A stretch of DNA of 12,167 bases from Actinomycetes bacterium (GCA_023437285.1 JAEZGP010000481.1:1-12167); one strand, 5' to 3'. Shown: positions 6,601 through 12,167, counted from the first letter of the stretch. Numbers and translations: made by a program. Notes: generated from the letters alone by a model not told the origin.

Positions 6601-6785
6601 ACGATGACTCCGGACGGGCTGCCCTCGCTGCCGTAGCGGGCCTCGGCCATGCCGTCGAAGATCTGCTCCACGACGCGGGCGTGCAGCTCGGGAACGTCGA
6701 ACGGGGATGGCTGCCAGATGTCGTCCGGGGTCGGCGCCACGTCGAAGCGCAGCGCCGCCAGCGCGGACCGCTCCTCGGGTGTCAT
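3684..6785 (-). CDS. AAA P-loop plus HerA-like ATPase fusion
   Basis: A 1033-residue protein with two nucleotide-binding modules and no membrane segment. Residues about 30-400 are an AAA/STAND-like domain with Walker A GRAGSGKTH (64-72) and Walker B TVIAVDQVDQ (238-247). The usual Glu after Asp243 is Gln, so hydrolysis there may be weak. Residues about 400-600 form a linker containing the alpha/beta stretch RLVLLRNGNWPGG (527-539). Residues about 640-1020 match the HerA/FtsK/DUF87 translocase core: Walker A GSGSGKT (660-666), LDPNND (686-691), Walker B LFVMDEAQ (903-910), the sensor-like FATQAP (941-946), and a barrel-like end SGQFYAAGEGFSFVKVRTP. HerA proteins form hexameric rings that pump DNA and work with nucleases. 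The start overlaps the stop of the winged-helix gene (ATGA, 6782-6785), implying coupled translation. The role is inferred: motor of a DNA-processing or defence complex with the nuclease two genes upstream. Confidence 0.88.
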   Translation of the reverse strand: MTPEERSALAALRFDVAPTPDDIWQPSPFDVPELHARVVEQIFDGMAEARYGSEGSPSGVIVEGRAGSGKTHMLGAVRERIQREDGGYFFLVKVTSGKTFWENTAIGILDGLTQRSSTWGMQLKTFMRRLTASLGVEAEVRDAAAGAAPLTRELLDRFVRALRMHAGLASLQYLDTARALVLYGSPDFAAQDVGLAHLISVPGDPAERAAWGLTAATRNPQEIVEDISRLLALTRCPTVIAVDQVDQLFALSHANFTRQDSGLEDAEAAAVGPVADGLLALRDVTLRTLVVVSILPDTYVLLKKYAPTPVLDRFRETVLPSRIPSRELGERLVEKRFTARFNEKRYSAPYPTWPIRPEAFADAPDFTPRNLLRRIDKHITHCLSTGVVTELTSLTEGIPVQKRVDPPRLSEFDALDERFAELVAEADVSRALHHTTEDVEMPALLAAGLAAWIDEQAPSGTTFKHDPLPSTKPALHGRLVEVIDEATDHETHWAFRAIAHPNANAAMSRIRLACTTAGVDAGLPQRRLVLLRNGNWPGGKRMAETVESFLAAGGLVRSVDERDLKVFAALRDMRARPLPGFGEWLVARRPASRTVLLSSVLDDRTVGAGKASTGGPTVRGEEPVAAAFGPAIGLGRTVETDAPFLVNLESLRRHTVIFAGSGSGKTVLIRRLVEECARQGVSSIVLDPNNDLARLGDPWPEPPVGEDAEATRDYLDNTDVVVWTPRVNAGRPLAFQPLPDFGPLLGDADEFDKAIEAAVAALAPRAKVDGRTKAHDQGRAVLKEALLWYARQGHTDLRGFADLLSDLPEELTSFAKGTKLAHDAGETLKAAMFNDPLFGGSGTPVDPGILLTPPPGKRARVSVISFVGLTSDEQRQSFVNQLQMALFAWIKRNPAGDRPLGGLFVMDEAQTLAPSGGNTPCTASSIALASQARKYGLGLVFATQAPKGLHNQISGNATTQFFGLLNAPAQIDAAKELAAAKNGRVPDIGILRSGQFYAAGEGFSFVKVRTPLCLTHHPRSPLTPEEVIERTRR

Positions 6786-7468
6786 CCGCGTCCGATCGCG
6801 AGCGCGTGGATGTCCTCACCGCCCAGGTGTAGGGCCGCTTCCCGGTCCCGGGCGTCGAGCGCCTTGCTGTTCGCCACCGGGATCAGGTCGACGTCGGCGG
6901 CCCGCGACATGGTGTGCAACGCGGCATCGACGGCCGGTCGATCAAGGTCCGCCACCGCGTCCCGGACGTCGGCCAGCGCGACCCAGTCGCCGGGCACGCG
7001 GGCCAGTTCCCGGTAAGCGACTCGGATTCGCGCCTCGACGCCCTGAGCGGCCTCGGTGTTCGGCTCCTCGATGTCCCGAGCGGGCTCGGTATCCGGCACC
7101 TCGACGACGCCAGCCTGCTTGAAGAAGTCGGCGTAGCTGACCTGCGCTCGATCGAGCGACCGGTGGATCCCGGCCAGGAGCACCAGCAGGGCACGCCCGG
7201 GCCGGCTGCCGGTGATCTGGGTGGACGTGCCGAGCTCCTTGCACATCCGCCAGCCCTTGTCCGTCAGCTGGTGTCCGAGCAGTGTGCCCTTAACCTTCCG
7301 GCTCTCGATGAGGCCGTGGTCCTTCAGCTTGTTCATGTCTTTGCCGGTCAGCGTGAAACCGGCGATCTCCTGCAGCTCCTTGTTCGTCATCTCGCGGGCC
7401 TCGGACATGAGGATGACGAGGGCGGAGAGCTGGAGCGGATTCAGCTTGGGGAAGGGGTCGGTCGACAT
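6782..7468 (-). CDS. Winged-helix protein of the HerA/nuclease operon
   Basis: A 228-residue protein, middle gene of the minus-strand operon. Residues about 8-80 form a MarR/PadR-like winged helix, with helix TNKELQEIAGFTLTGKDMNKLKDHGLI followed by a wing around SRKVKGTLLGHQLTDKGW. Residues 90-115 are a hydrophobic helix (RALLVLLAGIHRSL), then comes an acidic linker (122-145, rich in Glu and Pro). Residues about 146-225 look like a second wHTH: IRVAYRELARVPGDWVALADVRDAV, then DRPAVDAALHTMSR, then an IPVANSKAL strand and a conserved-looking ALHLGG end. A GAGG site lies 4 nt before ATG 7468, inside the end of the upstream gene. It may regulate the operon, or it may be an adaptor that brings ATPase and nuclease to DNA. 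Its place between the two enzymes, with tight coupling to both, favours a structural part. I do not recognise a named family. Confidence 0.8.
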   Translation of the reverse strand: MSTDPFPKLNPLQLSALVILMSEAREMTNKELQEIAGFTLTGKDMNKLKDHGLIESRKVKGTLLGHQLTDKGWRMCKELGTSTQITGSRPGRALLVLLAGIHRSLDRAQVSYADFFKQAGVVEVPDTEPARDIEEPNTEAAQGVEARIRVAYRELARVPGDWVALADVRDAVADLDRPAVDAALHTMSRAADVDLIPVANSKALDARDREAALHLGGEDIHALAIGRG

Positions 7469-7474
7469 GGTGCC

Positions 7475-8536
7475 TCATTTCCTTGTCGCGCGCCGCTGCA
7501 GCAGCATCTGTTCGATCTCGTGAAGCACAACCGCCAGTTCGTTGGCGATGCGCTCGTTGGGGAAGCGCAGTAGGACCAGCCCGTCGAGGACGAGCTGCGC
7601 GTCGCGGTGGCGGTCGGCGGCGAACTTCCGCCGGCCACGATGCTCGTCTCCGTCCACCTCGACCACCAACCCTTCATCCGGCCAGAACAGGTCCAGCCGA
7701 TACGGCAGCAGATGAGGCTGGCGGGTGTACGTGCAGTTCCAGCGCCTGCCCACGGCCCATTCGCACCGGTCCAGGGCGTGGGCCAACCGCTGTTCCGCCG
7801 GGCTGTTGGGATGGGGCATCCCGGAGATGGCCGGGTAGGTCAATGCCGGGCCGGCGGGCTCCCGAGCCGGCGGCGCGTCGTCAGCAGCCAGAGTCGCCAG
7901 GTGAGCGGGGAGGGCAACGGGCACCACACGGACGCGGTCCACCGCGCGCAGGGGGGCGCCGGCCAGCCAGACGGACAGGCGGCCGTACTCGGCGAGCCAT
8001 TCGGCGGCCGCCACCAGCGTCCGCTCGTCCGGGGCCGATAGTCCCTCCGGGACGTCGATCAGCAGCGCCGCCGTGGGCCGGTCGTAGGCGCGGGCGATGA
8101 CCCGTACGAGGCCTGCCGCCCGTACGGCTGAAGGAAAGCGCGACCCAGCACGCGGCCGGCGGCGAAGCGACCGCTCCGCCAGGTCGGCCACGAACGGGCC
8201 GAAGTCGGCGCCGTGGGCGGCGAGGTCCGCGGCCAGTGCGCGGACCGCGGCCACGCCCCGGCCCTGCGGGCCGGCCAACCGGTCCGCGCCGGGCAGCCAG
8301 GCGGGAAACAGCGACGTGGCGGCCCGGTCCAGCTCATGGAGGAGTACGGACACCTGGTCGCCGAGGGGGCCGGTCGCCGAAGGGCGGAAGCGCAGCACGG
8401 CCGGGGCGTCGTCGGGCAGCGGGTCGAGGGAGACGGCCAACAGGTCGGGGTCGATGCCGGGTCCGAGGTAGGTCACGCGGTGCGGGGGCAGGTTCGCCCA
8501 CCACGCCGCACCGGCGAGGGTCGGCGCGGCCATCAT
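7475..8536 (-). CDS. Vsr/DUF559-type PD-(D/E)XK nuclease with N-terminal alpha/beta region
   Basis: A 353-residue protein, first gene of the minus-strand operon. The C-terminal third (about 243-350) is a Vsr/DUF559-like endonuclease: helix with Glu248 (SPAEQRLAHAL), strand Asp282 (PYRLDLFWP), core VVEVDGDEH (291-299, with Glu293 and Asp295), then a basic helix and the typical DGLVLLRFPNERI (318-330). These are the expected metal and catalytic positions of the restriction-endonuclease fold. Residues 1-240 show no P-loop, but AALLIDVPEGLSAPDERTL (156-174) and RLSVWLAG (186-193) resemble strand and Walker B parts of an ATPase, so this may be a degenerate AAA domain or a docking domain. ATG 8536 is chosen; ATG 8533 follows directly. 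A TAACGT element (8550-8545) lies 8 nt upstream, suggesting a leaderless start. The gene ends 6 nt before the winged-helix gene. Nuclease fold is well supported; target and activity are unknown. Confidence 0.85.
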   Translation of the reverse strand: MMAAPTLAGAAWWANLPPHRVTYLGPGIDPDLLAVSLDPLPDDAPAVLRFRPSATGPLGDQVSVLLHELDRAATSLFPAWLPGADRLAGPQGRGVAAVRALAADLAAHGADFGPFVADLAERSLRRRPRAGSRFPSAVRAAGLVRVIARAYDRPTAALLIDVPEGLSAPDERTLVAAAEWLAEYGRLSVWLAGAPLRAVDRVRVVPVALPAHLATLAADDAPPAREPAGPALTYPAISGMPHPNSPAEQRLAHALDRCEWAVGRRWNCTYTRQPHLLPYRLDLFWPDEGLVVEVDGDEHRGRRKFAADRHRDAQLVLDGLVLLRFPNERIANELAVVLHEIEQMLLQRRATRK

Positions 8537-8544
8537 GAGCCGCT

Positions 8545-8550
8545 ACGTTA
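8545..8550 (-). promoter_or_regulatory. -10 element for the nuclease/wHTH/HerA operon
   Basis: On the minus strand TAACGT ends 8 nt before ATG 8536. No convincing -35 is seen. With the plus-strand TACGAT at 8624-8629 it makes a divergent promoter region within the 100-bp gap 8537-8636, which holds no gene. Confidence 0.4.
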
Positions 8551-8623
8551 CGCGGTGACGTCGCGTGATCGCAGTCCGTCGTTCGCCGGAGGGTGCCGGT
8601 GCCCGGGCGGCCGATGGCCCCAC

Positions 8624-8629
8624 TACGAT
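8624..8629 (+). promoter_or_regulatory. -10 element for leaderless EI24-protein transcript
   Basis: TACGAT ends exactly 7 nt before ATG 8637, and no ribosome site is present. This supports ATG 8637 over the upstream in-frame start at 8565. Confidence 0.5.
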
Positions 8630-8636
8630 CCGCGTC

Positions 8637-9440
8637 ATGAGCGCAGTCGAGGCCGCCCCGTCCGGCCAACCCGCCGGCGTCGGCCGGGAATTCTTCGCCG
8701 GGGTCGGGTTCCTGCTGCGCGGCGTGAAGATGTACACGCGCTCGCCCCGGCTGATGCTGCTCGGGCTGATCCCGGCGTTCATCACGCTGGTGCTGCTGGT
8801 CGCGGCCCTGGCCGCCCTGGCGTACTTCGTCGACGACCTGGCGCGGCTCGTCACGTGGTTTGCCGACGACTGGTCGGCCGGCTGGCGGCAGGCGGTCCGC
8901 ATCGCCGCCGGGTTGGCGATCATGGGTGGTGCGGTGCTGCTGAGCTTCGTCGGGTACACGGCGCTGACGCTGGTGATCGGCGAACCGTTCTACGAGGCGA
9001 TCTCCAAGAACGTCGAGGACCGGCTCGGCGGCCTGCCCGGCGAGGTCGACATCCCGTTCTGGCGTTCCCTGCCGCGCAGTATCGCCGACTCGCTGCAGCT
9101 GCTGGCGCTCACCGCGCTGTTCGGCATCCCGCTCTTCTTCGCCGGGTTCATCCCGCTCGTCGGCGGGACGGTCGTACCCGTCATCGGCGCGCTCGTCGGC
9201 GGCTGGTTCCTGTCGCACGAGCTGATCGGCGTACCGTTCGAGCGGCGCGGCCTGCGCATGCGCGACCGGCGCCGGATGCTCAAGGAGCGCCGGGCCCTGG
9301 CCACCGGGTTCGGCACGGCCACCTTCGTGTGCTTCCTCATCCCGTTCGGCGCGGTGCTCATCATGCCGGCGGCCGTGGCGGGGGCGACGCTGATGACGCG
9401 CCACCTGTTCGGCATGTCCGACCGGCTGAACGGGCAATGA
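8637..9440 (+). CDS. EI24/CysZ-like integral membrane protein
   Basis: A 267-residue multi-spanning inner-membrane protein. Hydrophobic segments lie at about residues 40-63, 86-115, 150-192 (long enough for two passes) and 222-254. There is an amphipathic N-terminal stretch, a polar loop with GEPFYEAISKNVEDRLGG (115-132) and a basic cytoplasmic loop FERRGLRMRDRRRMLKERR (201-219). This fits the EI24 domain family, which includes the sulfate transporter CysZ and many actinobacterial proteins of unknown role. No sulfur-assimilation genes are nearby, so sulfate transport is not supported by context. ATG 8637 is set by the TACGAT element 7 nt upstream. The macrodomain gene begins 7 nt after its stop, so the two are probably one transcript. 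Confidence 0.82.
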   Translation: MSAVEAAPSGQPAGVGREFFAGVGFLLRGVKMYTRSPRLMLLGLIPAFITLVLLVAALAALAYFVDDLARLVTWFADDWSAGWRQAVRIAAGLAIMGGAVLLSFVGYTALTLVIGEPFYEAISKNVEDRLGGLPGEVDIPFWRSLPRSIADSLQLLALTALFGIPLFFAGFIPLVGGTVVPVIGALVGGWFLSHELIGVPFERRGLRMRDRRRMLKERRALATGFGTATFVCFLIPFGAVLIMPAAVAGATLMTRHLFGMSDRLNGQ

Positions 9441-9447
9441 TGTCCGC

Positions 9448-9960
9448 ATGAGGATCGAACTGGTCCAGGGAGACATCACCGAGCAGCACGTCGACGCCGT
9501 CGTGAACGCGGCCAACTCCTCGCTGCTGGGCGGCAGCGGCGTGGACGGCGCGATCCACCGCAAGGGCGGCCCCGCGATCCTTGAGGAATGCCGCGCGCTG
9601 CGCGCCTCCCGGTACGGTCGTGGCCTGCCGCCCGGGCACGCCGTGGCCACGACGGCCGGCAACCTGCCCGCCCGCTGGGTCATCCACACGGTCGGCCCGG
9701 TGTACCAGGAGGAAGAGGACCTCAGCGGCGTGCTGCGCGACTGCTACGTCCGGTCGCTGGCCGTGGCCGACGAACTGGGCGCCACGACGGTCGCCTTCCC
9801 GCTCATCTCGGCCGGCGCGTACGGCTGGCCGCACGACGACGCCATCTTCCAGGCACTCACCGCGCTGCGCGACACCGCCAGCCGGGTCGAAGAGGCGCGC
9901 CTGGTGCTGTTCAGCGGCGCGCTCTACAACCTGGCCGCCGAGATCGCCACCGGCGGCTGA
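9448..9960 (+). CDS. MacroD-type macrodomain ADP-ribose hydrolase
   Basis: A 170-residue single-domain macrodomain protein. Visible signatures are GDIT (8-11, Asp9 for adenine binding), VVNAANSSLLGGSGVDGAIH (18-37, with Asn20, Asn23 and the catalytic-loop Asp33), and a diphosphate/ribose loop FPLISAGAYGWP (117-128). This motif set is that of MacroD/YmdB enzymes, which hydrolyse O-acetyl-ADP-ribose and remove mono-ADP-ribose from proteins. Nearly all of its length is the domain. It starts 7 nt after the EI24 gene and no independent promoter is clear, so co-transcription is likely. It ends 7 nt from the convergent neighbour, leaving almost no room for a terminator. The enzyme class is secure; the cellular substrate is not. 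Confidence 0.92.
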   Translation: MRIELVQGDITEQHVDAVVNAANSSLLGGSGVDGAIHRKGGPAILEECRALRASRYGRGLPPGHAVATTAGNLPARWVIHTVGPVYQEEEDLSGVLRDCYVRSLAVADELGATTVAFPLISAGAYGWPHDDAIFQALTALRDTASRVEEARLVLFSGALYNLAAEIATGG

Positions 9961-9967
9961 GCCGGCG

Positions 9968-10738
9968 TCAGGCGACGCGGAGGCTGGTGAGGAGGGTGTC
10001 GTCGCCGGCTATGTCGACGACGTCCCAGTTCAGGCGGCCCCACAGCGCCAATGCCAGGTCGCTGGCGCTGCCCGACGCCATCGCGCGGGCCGGATGGCTG
10101 TCGTCGTCGAGGAGCGTGTTGGTGTCGAGCAGGGCGACGCCCGCGCCGCGCAGCCGGATGGTCCACTCCTGGCCCAGGTCGGCGGCCGTCAGGTGGACGA
10201 TGCCGTGCACGTCGAGTTGCTCGTACCGGCGGCCGGCGGGCAGCCAGGTGTCGAGCACCTCGGCGATCGTGTCACCGGCCAGTTTGGCCTCGATCGGTTC
10301 GGTCAGACCGACGGACAGTTGGGCGTCCCAGCGGTGGATGGCCGTCTCGTGGGCCAGCCGCCGGTGCCAGAAGCCGGCCTTCTTGGCCTGCGGCGCCCAG
10401 TTCCAGGCGGGCAGGTCGGGATCGAGGCCCTCCAGGAACGTGAGGGTCAGCGCGAGCTCCGCGTCGAACCAGTCCAGCACCCCGGGGTCGGAAGCGGCCG
10501 GCACATCCGGGCCGATCTCGCGCGCCGGCGGCTTGTCGGTCACGCCGCGGCCCGCCGTCGCGCGTACCCACGCGTAGATGGAACCGACGTGGCGGAGCAG
10601 GTCGCCCACGGACCAGTCGGGACAGCTGGGCACGGGGGAGTCCAGGACGCCGTCGTTGCCCGCCGCGGCACGCAACGCCGCAGCATCCGAGCGAAACGCG
10701 GACACCCACGTGTCCTTGGTCAACTGGGTCCGGCTCAT
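9968..10738 (-). CDS. Maleylpyruvate isomerase-family mycothiol-dependent protein (DinB-like)
   Basis: A 256-residue protein of the mycothiol-dependent maleylpyruvate isomerase (MDMPI) family, cytoplasmic. The N-terminal four-helix DinB-like domain shows the family opening SPVPSCPDWSVGDLLRHVG (34-52, His50) and the second metal motif HETAIHRWDAQ (130-140, Glu131 and His135). Together these reproduce the His-Glu-His metal triad. Residues about 155-250 are the MDMPI C-terminal domain. Known members use mycothiol as cofactor; most, like this one, have no assigned substrate. ATG 10738 is chosen because GGAAGG lies 6 nt upstream on the minus strand; longer in-frame starts would read through the murB promoter. 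It is divergent from murB across 52 bp. Confidence 0.88.
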   Translation of the reverse strand: MSRTQLTKDTWVSAFRSDAAALRAAAGNDGVLDSPVPSCPDWSVGDLLRHVGSIYAWVRATAGRGVTDKPPAREIGPDVPAASDPGVLDWFDAELALTLTFLEGLDPDLPAWNWAPQAKKAGFWHRRLAHETAIHRWDAQLSVGLTEPIEAKLAGDTIAEVLDTWLPAGRRYEQLDVHGIVHLTAADLGQEWTIRLRGAGVALLDTNTLLDDDSHPARAMASGSASDLALALWGRLNWDVVDIAGDDTLLTSLRVA

Positions 10739-10742
10739 GGCA

Positions 10743-10750
10743 CCCCTTCC
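10743..10750 (-). promoter_or_regulatory. Ribosome binding site deciding the MDMPI-family start
   Basis: On the minus strand GGAAGGGG lies 4 nt (6 nt if counted from GGAAGG) before ATG 10738. It fixes the start and shows that this gene, unlike its neighbours, has a leader. Confidence 0.7.
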
Positions 10751-10777
10751 GGTCCGCGGCGCACCCATCTCCCAGCC

Positions 10778-10783
10778 TAGGGT
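10778..10783 (+). promoter_or_regulatory. -10 element for leaderless murB transcript
   Basis: TAGGGT ends exactly 7 nt before GTG 10791, without any Shine-Dalgarno sequence. The same hexamer and spacing precede alaX (2928-2933). No clear -35 is visible. Confidence 0.55.
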
Positions 10784-10790
10784 GAACCTC

Positions 10791-11840
10791 GTGCACGAGA
10801 TTACCCACGCCGCGTTACAGCAATTCACGACGCTCCGTCTCGGGGGCGTCGCCCATCGCGTGATCCCCACCGCAAGCGCGGAGGACATCGTCGAGGCGGT
10901 CCGCCGCGTCGACCGCGACGGCGACACGATGCTGCTCCTCGGCGGCGGCAGCAACGTGGTGATCTCGGACGACGGCTTTCCCGGCACGGTCGTGCTCCTG
11001 CGGTCCGGGGGGATCACCCGCAGCGGGGACAGCATCACCGTCGAGGCGGGCCACCCGTGGGACGACGTCGTGGCGTACGCCGTGGACCACGGCCTGGCCG
11101 GCATCGAATGCCTGGCGGGCATCCCCGGCGCCGCGGGGGCCACCCCCGTGCAGAACGTCGGCGCGTACGGCCAGGAGGTCGCGGAGACGATCACGAGTGT
11201 TCGCGTCTACGACCGCGCCCACGACAAGGTCACCGATCTCAAGCCCCTGGCCTGCGGATTCGGTTACCGGATCAGCCGGTTCAAACACAACGAGCGGTAC
11301 GTGGTGCTCTCGGTGACCTTCGGGCTCACCCCGTCGGAGCTGTCCACCCCCATCCGGTACGCGGAACTGGCGCGCGCCCTCGACGTGCCGGTCGGCGGCC
11401 GGGCCCCGCTGGCGAAGGTCCGCGAGACCGTGCTGGGCCTGCGCGCGCGCAAAGGCATGGTGCTCGACCCGACCGATCCCGACACGTACTCCGTGGGGTC
11501 GTTCTTCACCAACCCGGTGCTCGACGGCCCGGACTATGCCGCGCTGCAGCAGCGCGCCGATCACCTCGGCGGCGGCGCGCCGCCGGCGTGGCCCGGCCAA
11601 GACGGCGAGGTGAAGGTCAGCGCCGCGTGGCTGATCGAGCACGCGGGCTTCCACAAGGGGTACGCCGGCCGGCACCAAGGGGTGGCGCTGTCCGGCAAGC
11701 ACACGCTCGCGCTGACGAACCGGGGCGACGGAAGCACCGCCGCGCTGCTGGGCCTGGCGCGGGAGATCCGCGACGGCGTGCGTGCCCGGTTCGGCGTGAC
11801 CCTCGAACCGGAGCCGATCCTGGTCAACTGCCGGCTGTAG
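10791..11840 (+). CDS. murB: UDP-N-acetylenolpyruvoylglucosamine reductase
   Basis: A 349-residue FAD enzyme that uses NADPH to reduce UDP-GlcNAc-enolpyruvate to UDP-MurNAc, the second committed step of peptidoglycan precursor synthesis in the cytoplasm. The FAD domain shows LLLGGGSNVVISDDGFPG (48-65) and GLAGIECLAGIPGAAGATPVQNVGAYGQE (101-129). Active-site features are FGYR (157-160, Arg160), the proton donor Ser237 in YSVGSFFTNP, and the C-terminal Glu in LEPEPILV (Glu339/341). The extra YR...FKH loop and the AYGQE tyrosine mark it as type I, like E. coli MurB. GTG 10791 is selected from the TAGGGT element 7 nt upstream and matches the family length. In Mycobacterium murB (Rv0482) lies a few genes from hbhA, as here. 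The 3' end overlaps the convergent gene by 17 bp. Confidence 0.97.
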   Translation: MHEITHAALQQFTTLRLGGVAHRVIPTASAEDIVEAVRRVDRDGDTMLLLGGGSNVVISDDGFPGTVVLLRSGGITRSGDSITVEAGHPWDDVVAYAVDHGLAGIECLAGIPGAAGATPVQNVGAYGQEVAETITSVRVYDRAHDKVTDLKPLACGFGYRISRFKHNERYVVLSVTFGLTPSELSTPIRYAELARALDVPVGGRAPLAKVRETVLGLRARKGMVLDPTDPDTYSVGSFFTNPVLDGPDYAALQQRADHLGGGAPPAWPGQDGEVKVSAAWLIEHAGFHKGYAGRHQGVALSGKHTLALTNRGDGSTAALLGLAREIRDGVRARFGVTLEPEPILVNCRL

Positions 11841-12167
11841 GCCAGGGCAGGGACAGCTCGCCGAGACGCCACCGGCGCGGCTCATGGACGATCGGCCAGC
11901 CCGCCTCCCGGGTGGCCGCGACGGCGGCGGCGAAGCGGGCCCGGGGGCCGAACGTGGCGTACGGGGCGGCGGCGAGCCACGCGTCGTCGAGCGCGCGCAG
12001 CAGGTCGTGGATCGGCTCGCCGGGCACGTTGCGGTGGATCAGGGCCTTGGGCAGCCGCTCGGCGAACGCGGCCGGGCGGGGCAGCGAGGCCAGCCGAGCC
12101 GCGAAGGTCAGCTGCCGCGTGACGGCACGGCCCGTTGGCGCGGAGGCCGTGACGGTCAACCAGGAGC
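11824..12167 (-). CDS. Unrecognised protein, C-terminal part only
   Basis: The 3' part of a minus-strand gene, open to the right edge of the window; about 113 residues are visible and the true start lies outside. The frame has strong third-position G/C bias. The sequence is Ala/Pro/Arg-rich and predicted mostly helical (FAARLASLPRPAAFAERL, IHDLLRALDDAWLAAAPYA), and ends WRLGELSLPWPTAGS. No motif I recognise is present. TTG 12159 could serve as an internal start, but codons continue in frame upstream of it. Its stop lies inside the last codons of murB, a 17-bp tail-to-tail overlap. Confidence 0.6.
   Translation of the reverse strand, partial: SWLTVTASAPTGRAVTRQLTFAARLASLPRPAAFAERLPKALIHRNVPGEPIHDLLRALDDAWLAAAPYATFGPRARFAAAVAATREAGWPIVHEPRRWRLGELSLPWPTAGS

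Noticed and set aside
8334..9689. Long minus-strand frame of 451 codons over EI24 and the macrodomain gene
   Set aside because: Antisense shadow of two well-supported plus-strand genes; translation is dominated by Arg/Gln/Pro with no domain signature.
10815..11885. Minus-strand frame of 356 codons opposite murB
   Set aside because: Shadow of murB, whose motifs and length are unmistakable.
1..12167. CRISPR arrays, rRNA, transposase genes or terminal inverted repeats
   Set aside because: No regular repeat-spacer pattern, no rRNA-like segment, and no transposase or integrase motifs were seen on either strand; the only tandem array is the coding repeat at 1094-1345.

Overview
This window is high-GC actinobacterial DNA, probably from the Micromonosporaceae (Micromonospora/Actinoplanes-like). 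The evidence is a strong G/C bias at third codon positions, the presence of actinobacterial families (DUF2516, a mycothiol-dependent maleylpyruvate isomerase-like enzyme, an HbhA-like repeat protein), and repeated leaderless promoters of the form TANNNT, 7 nt, start codon. The family-level placement is inference.

Layout. Positions 1-602 hold no convincing gene. The stretch contains an A+T-rich island with a perfect 17-bp palindrome, and ends in a promoter and inverted repeat in front of an XRE-type regulator (603-995). The regulator overlaps by 4 nt an HbhA-like protein built from 11-residue repeats (992-1618), which is followed by a strong terminator hairpin. Next come a DUF2516 membrane protein (1729-2037), an alpha/beta hydrolase interrupted by one in-frame amber codon (2040-2930), and an AlaX-type alanyl-tRNA editing protein (2941-3687).

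A compact three-gene minus-strand operon occupies 8536 down to 3684. In transcription order it encodes a Vsr/DUF559-type PD-(D/E)XK nuclease with an N-terminal alpha/beta region, a winged-helix protein, and a 1033-residue protein joining an N-terminal AAA-like P-loop domain to a C-terminal HerA/FtsK-like ATPase. The gene spacing is 6 nt and then a 4-nt overlap, so the three are probably made together. This is the best candidate for an undescribed system: a DNA-translocase plus nuclease module, possibly defensive.

To the right lie an EI24/CysZ-like membrane protein and a MacroD-type macrodomain hydrolase (8637-9960, plus strand), a mycothiol-dependent maleylpyruvate isomerase-like protein (10738-9968, minus), murB (10791-11840, plus), and the 3' part of an unrecognised minus-strand gene that runs off the right edge.

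The order regulator, hbhA-like, DUF2516 ... murB recalls Mycobacterium tuberculosis Rv0474-Rv0475(hbhA)-Rv0476 ... Rv0482(murB). The window therefore looks like an ancestral actinobacterial locus whose interior has been filled with different genes, including the HerA/nuclease operon.
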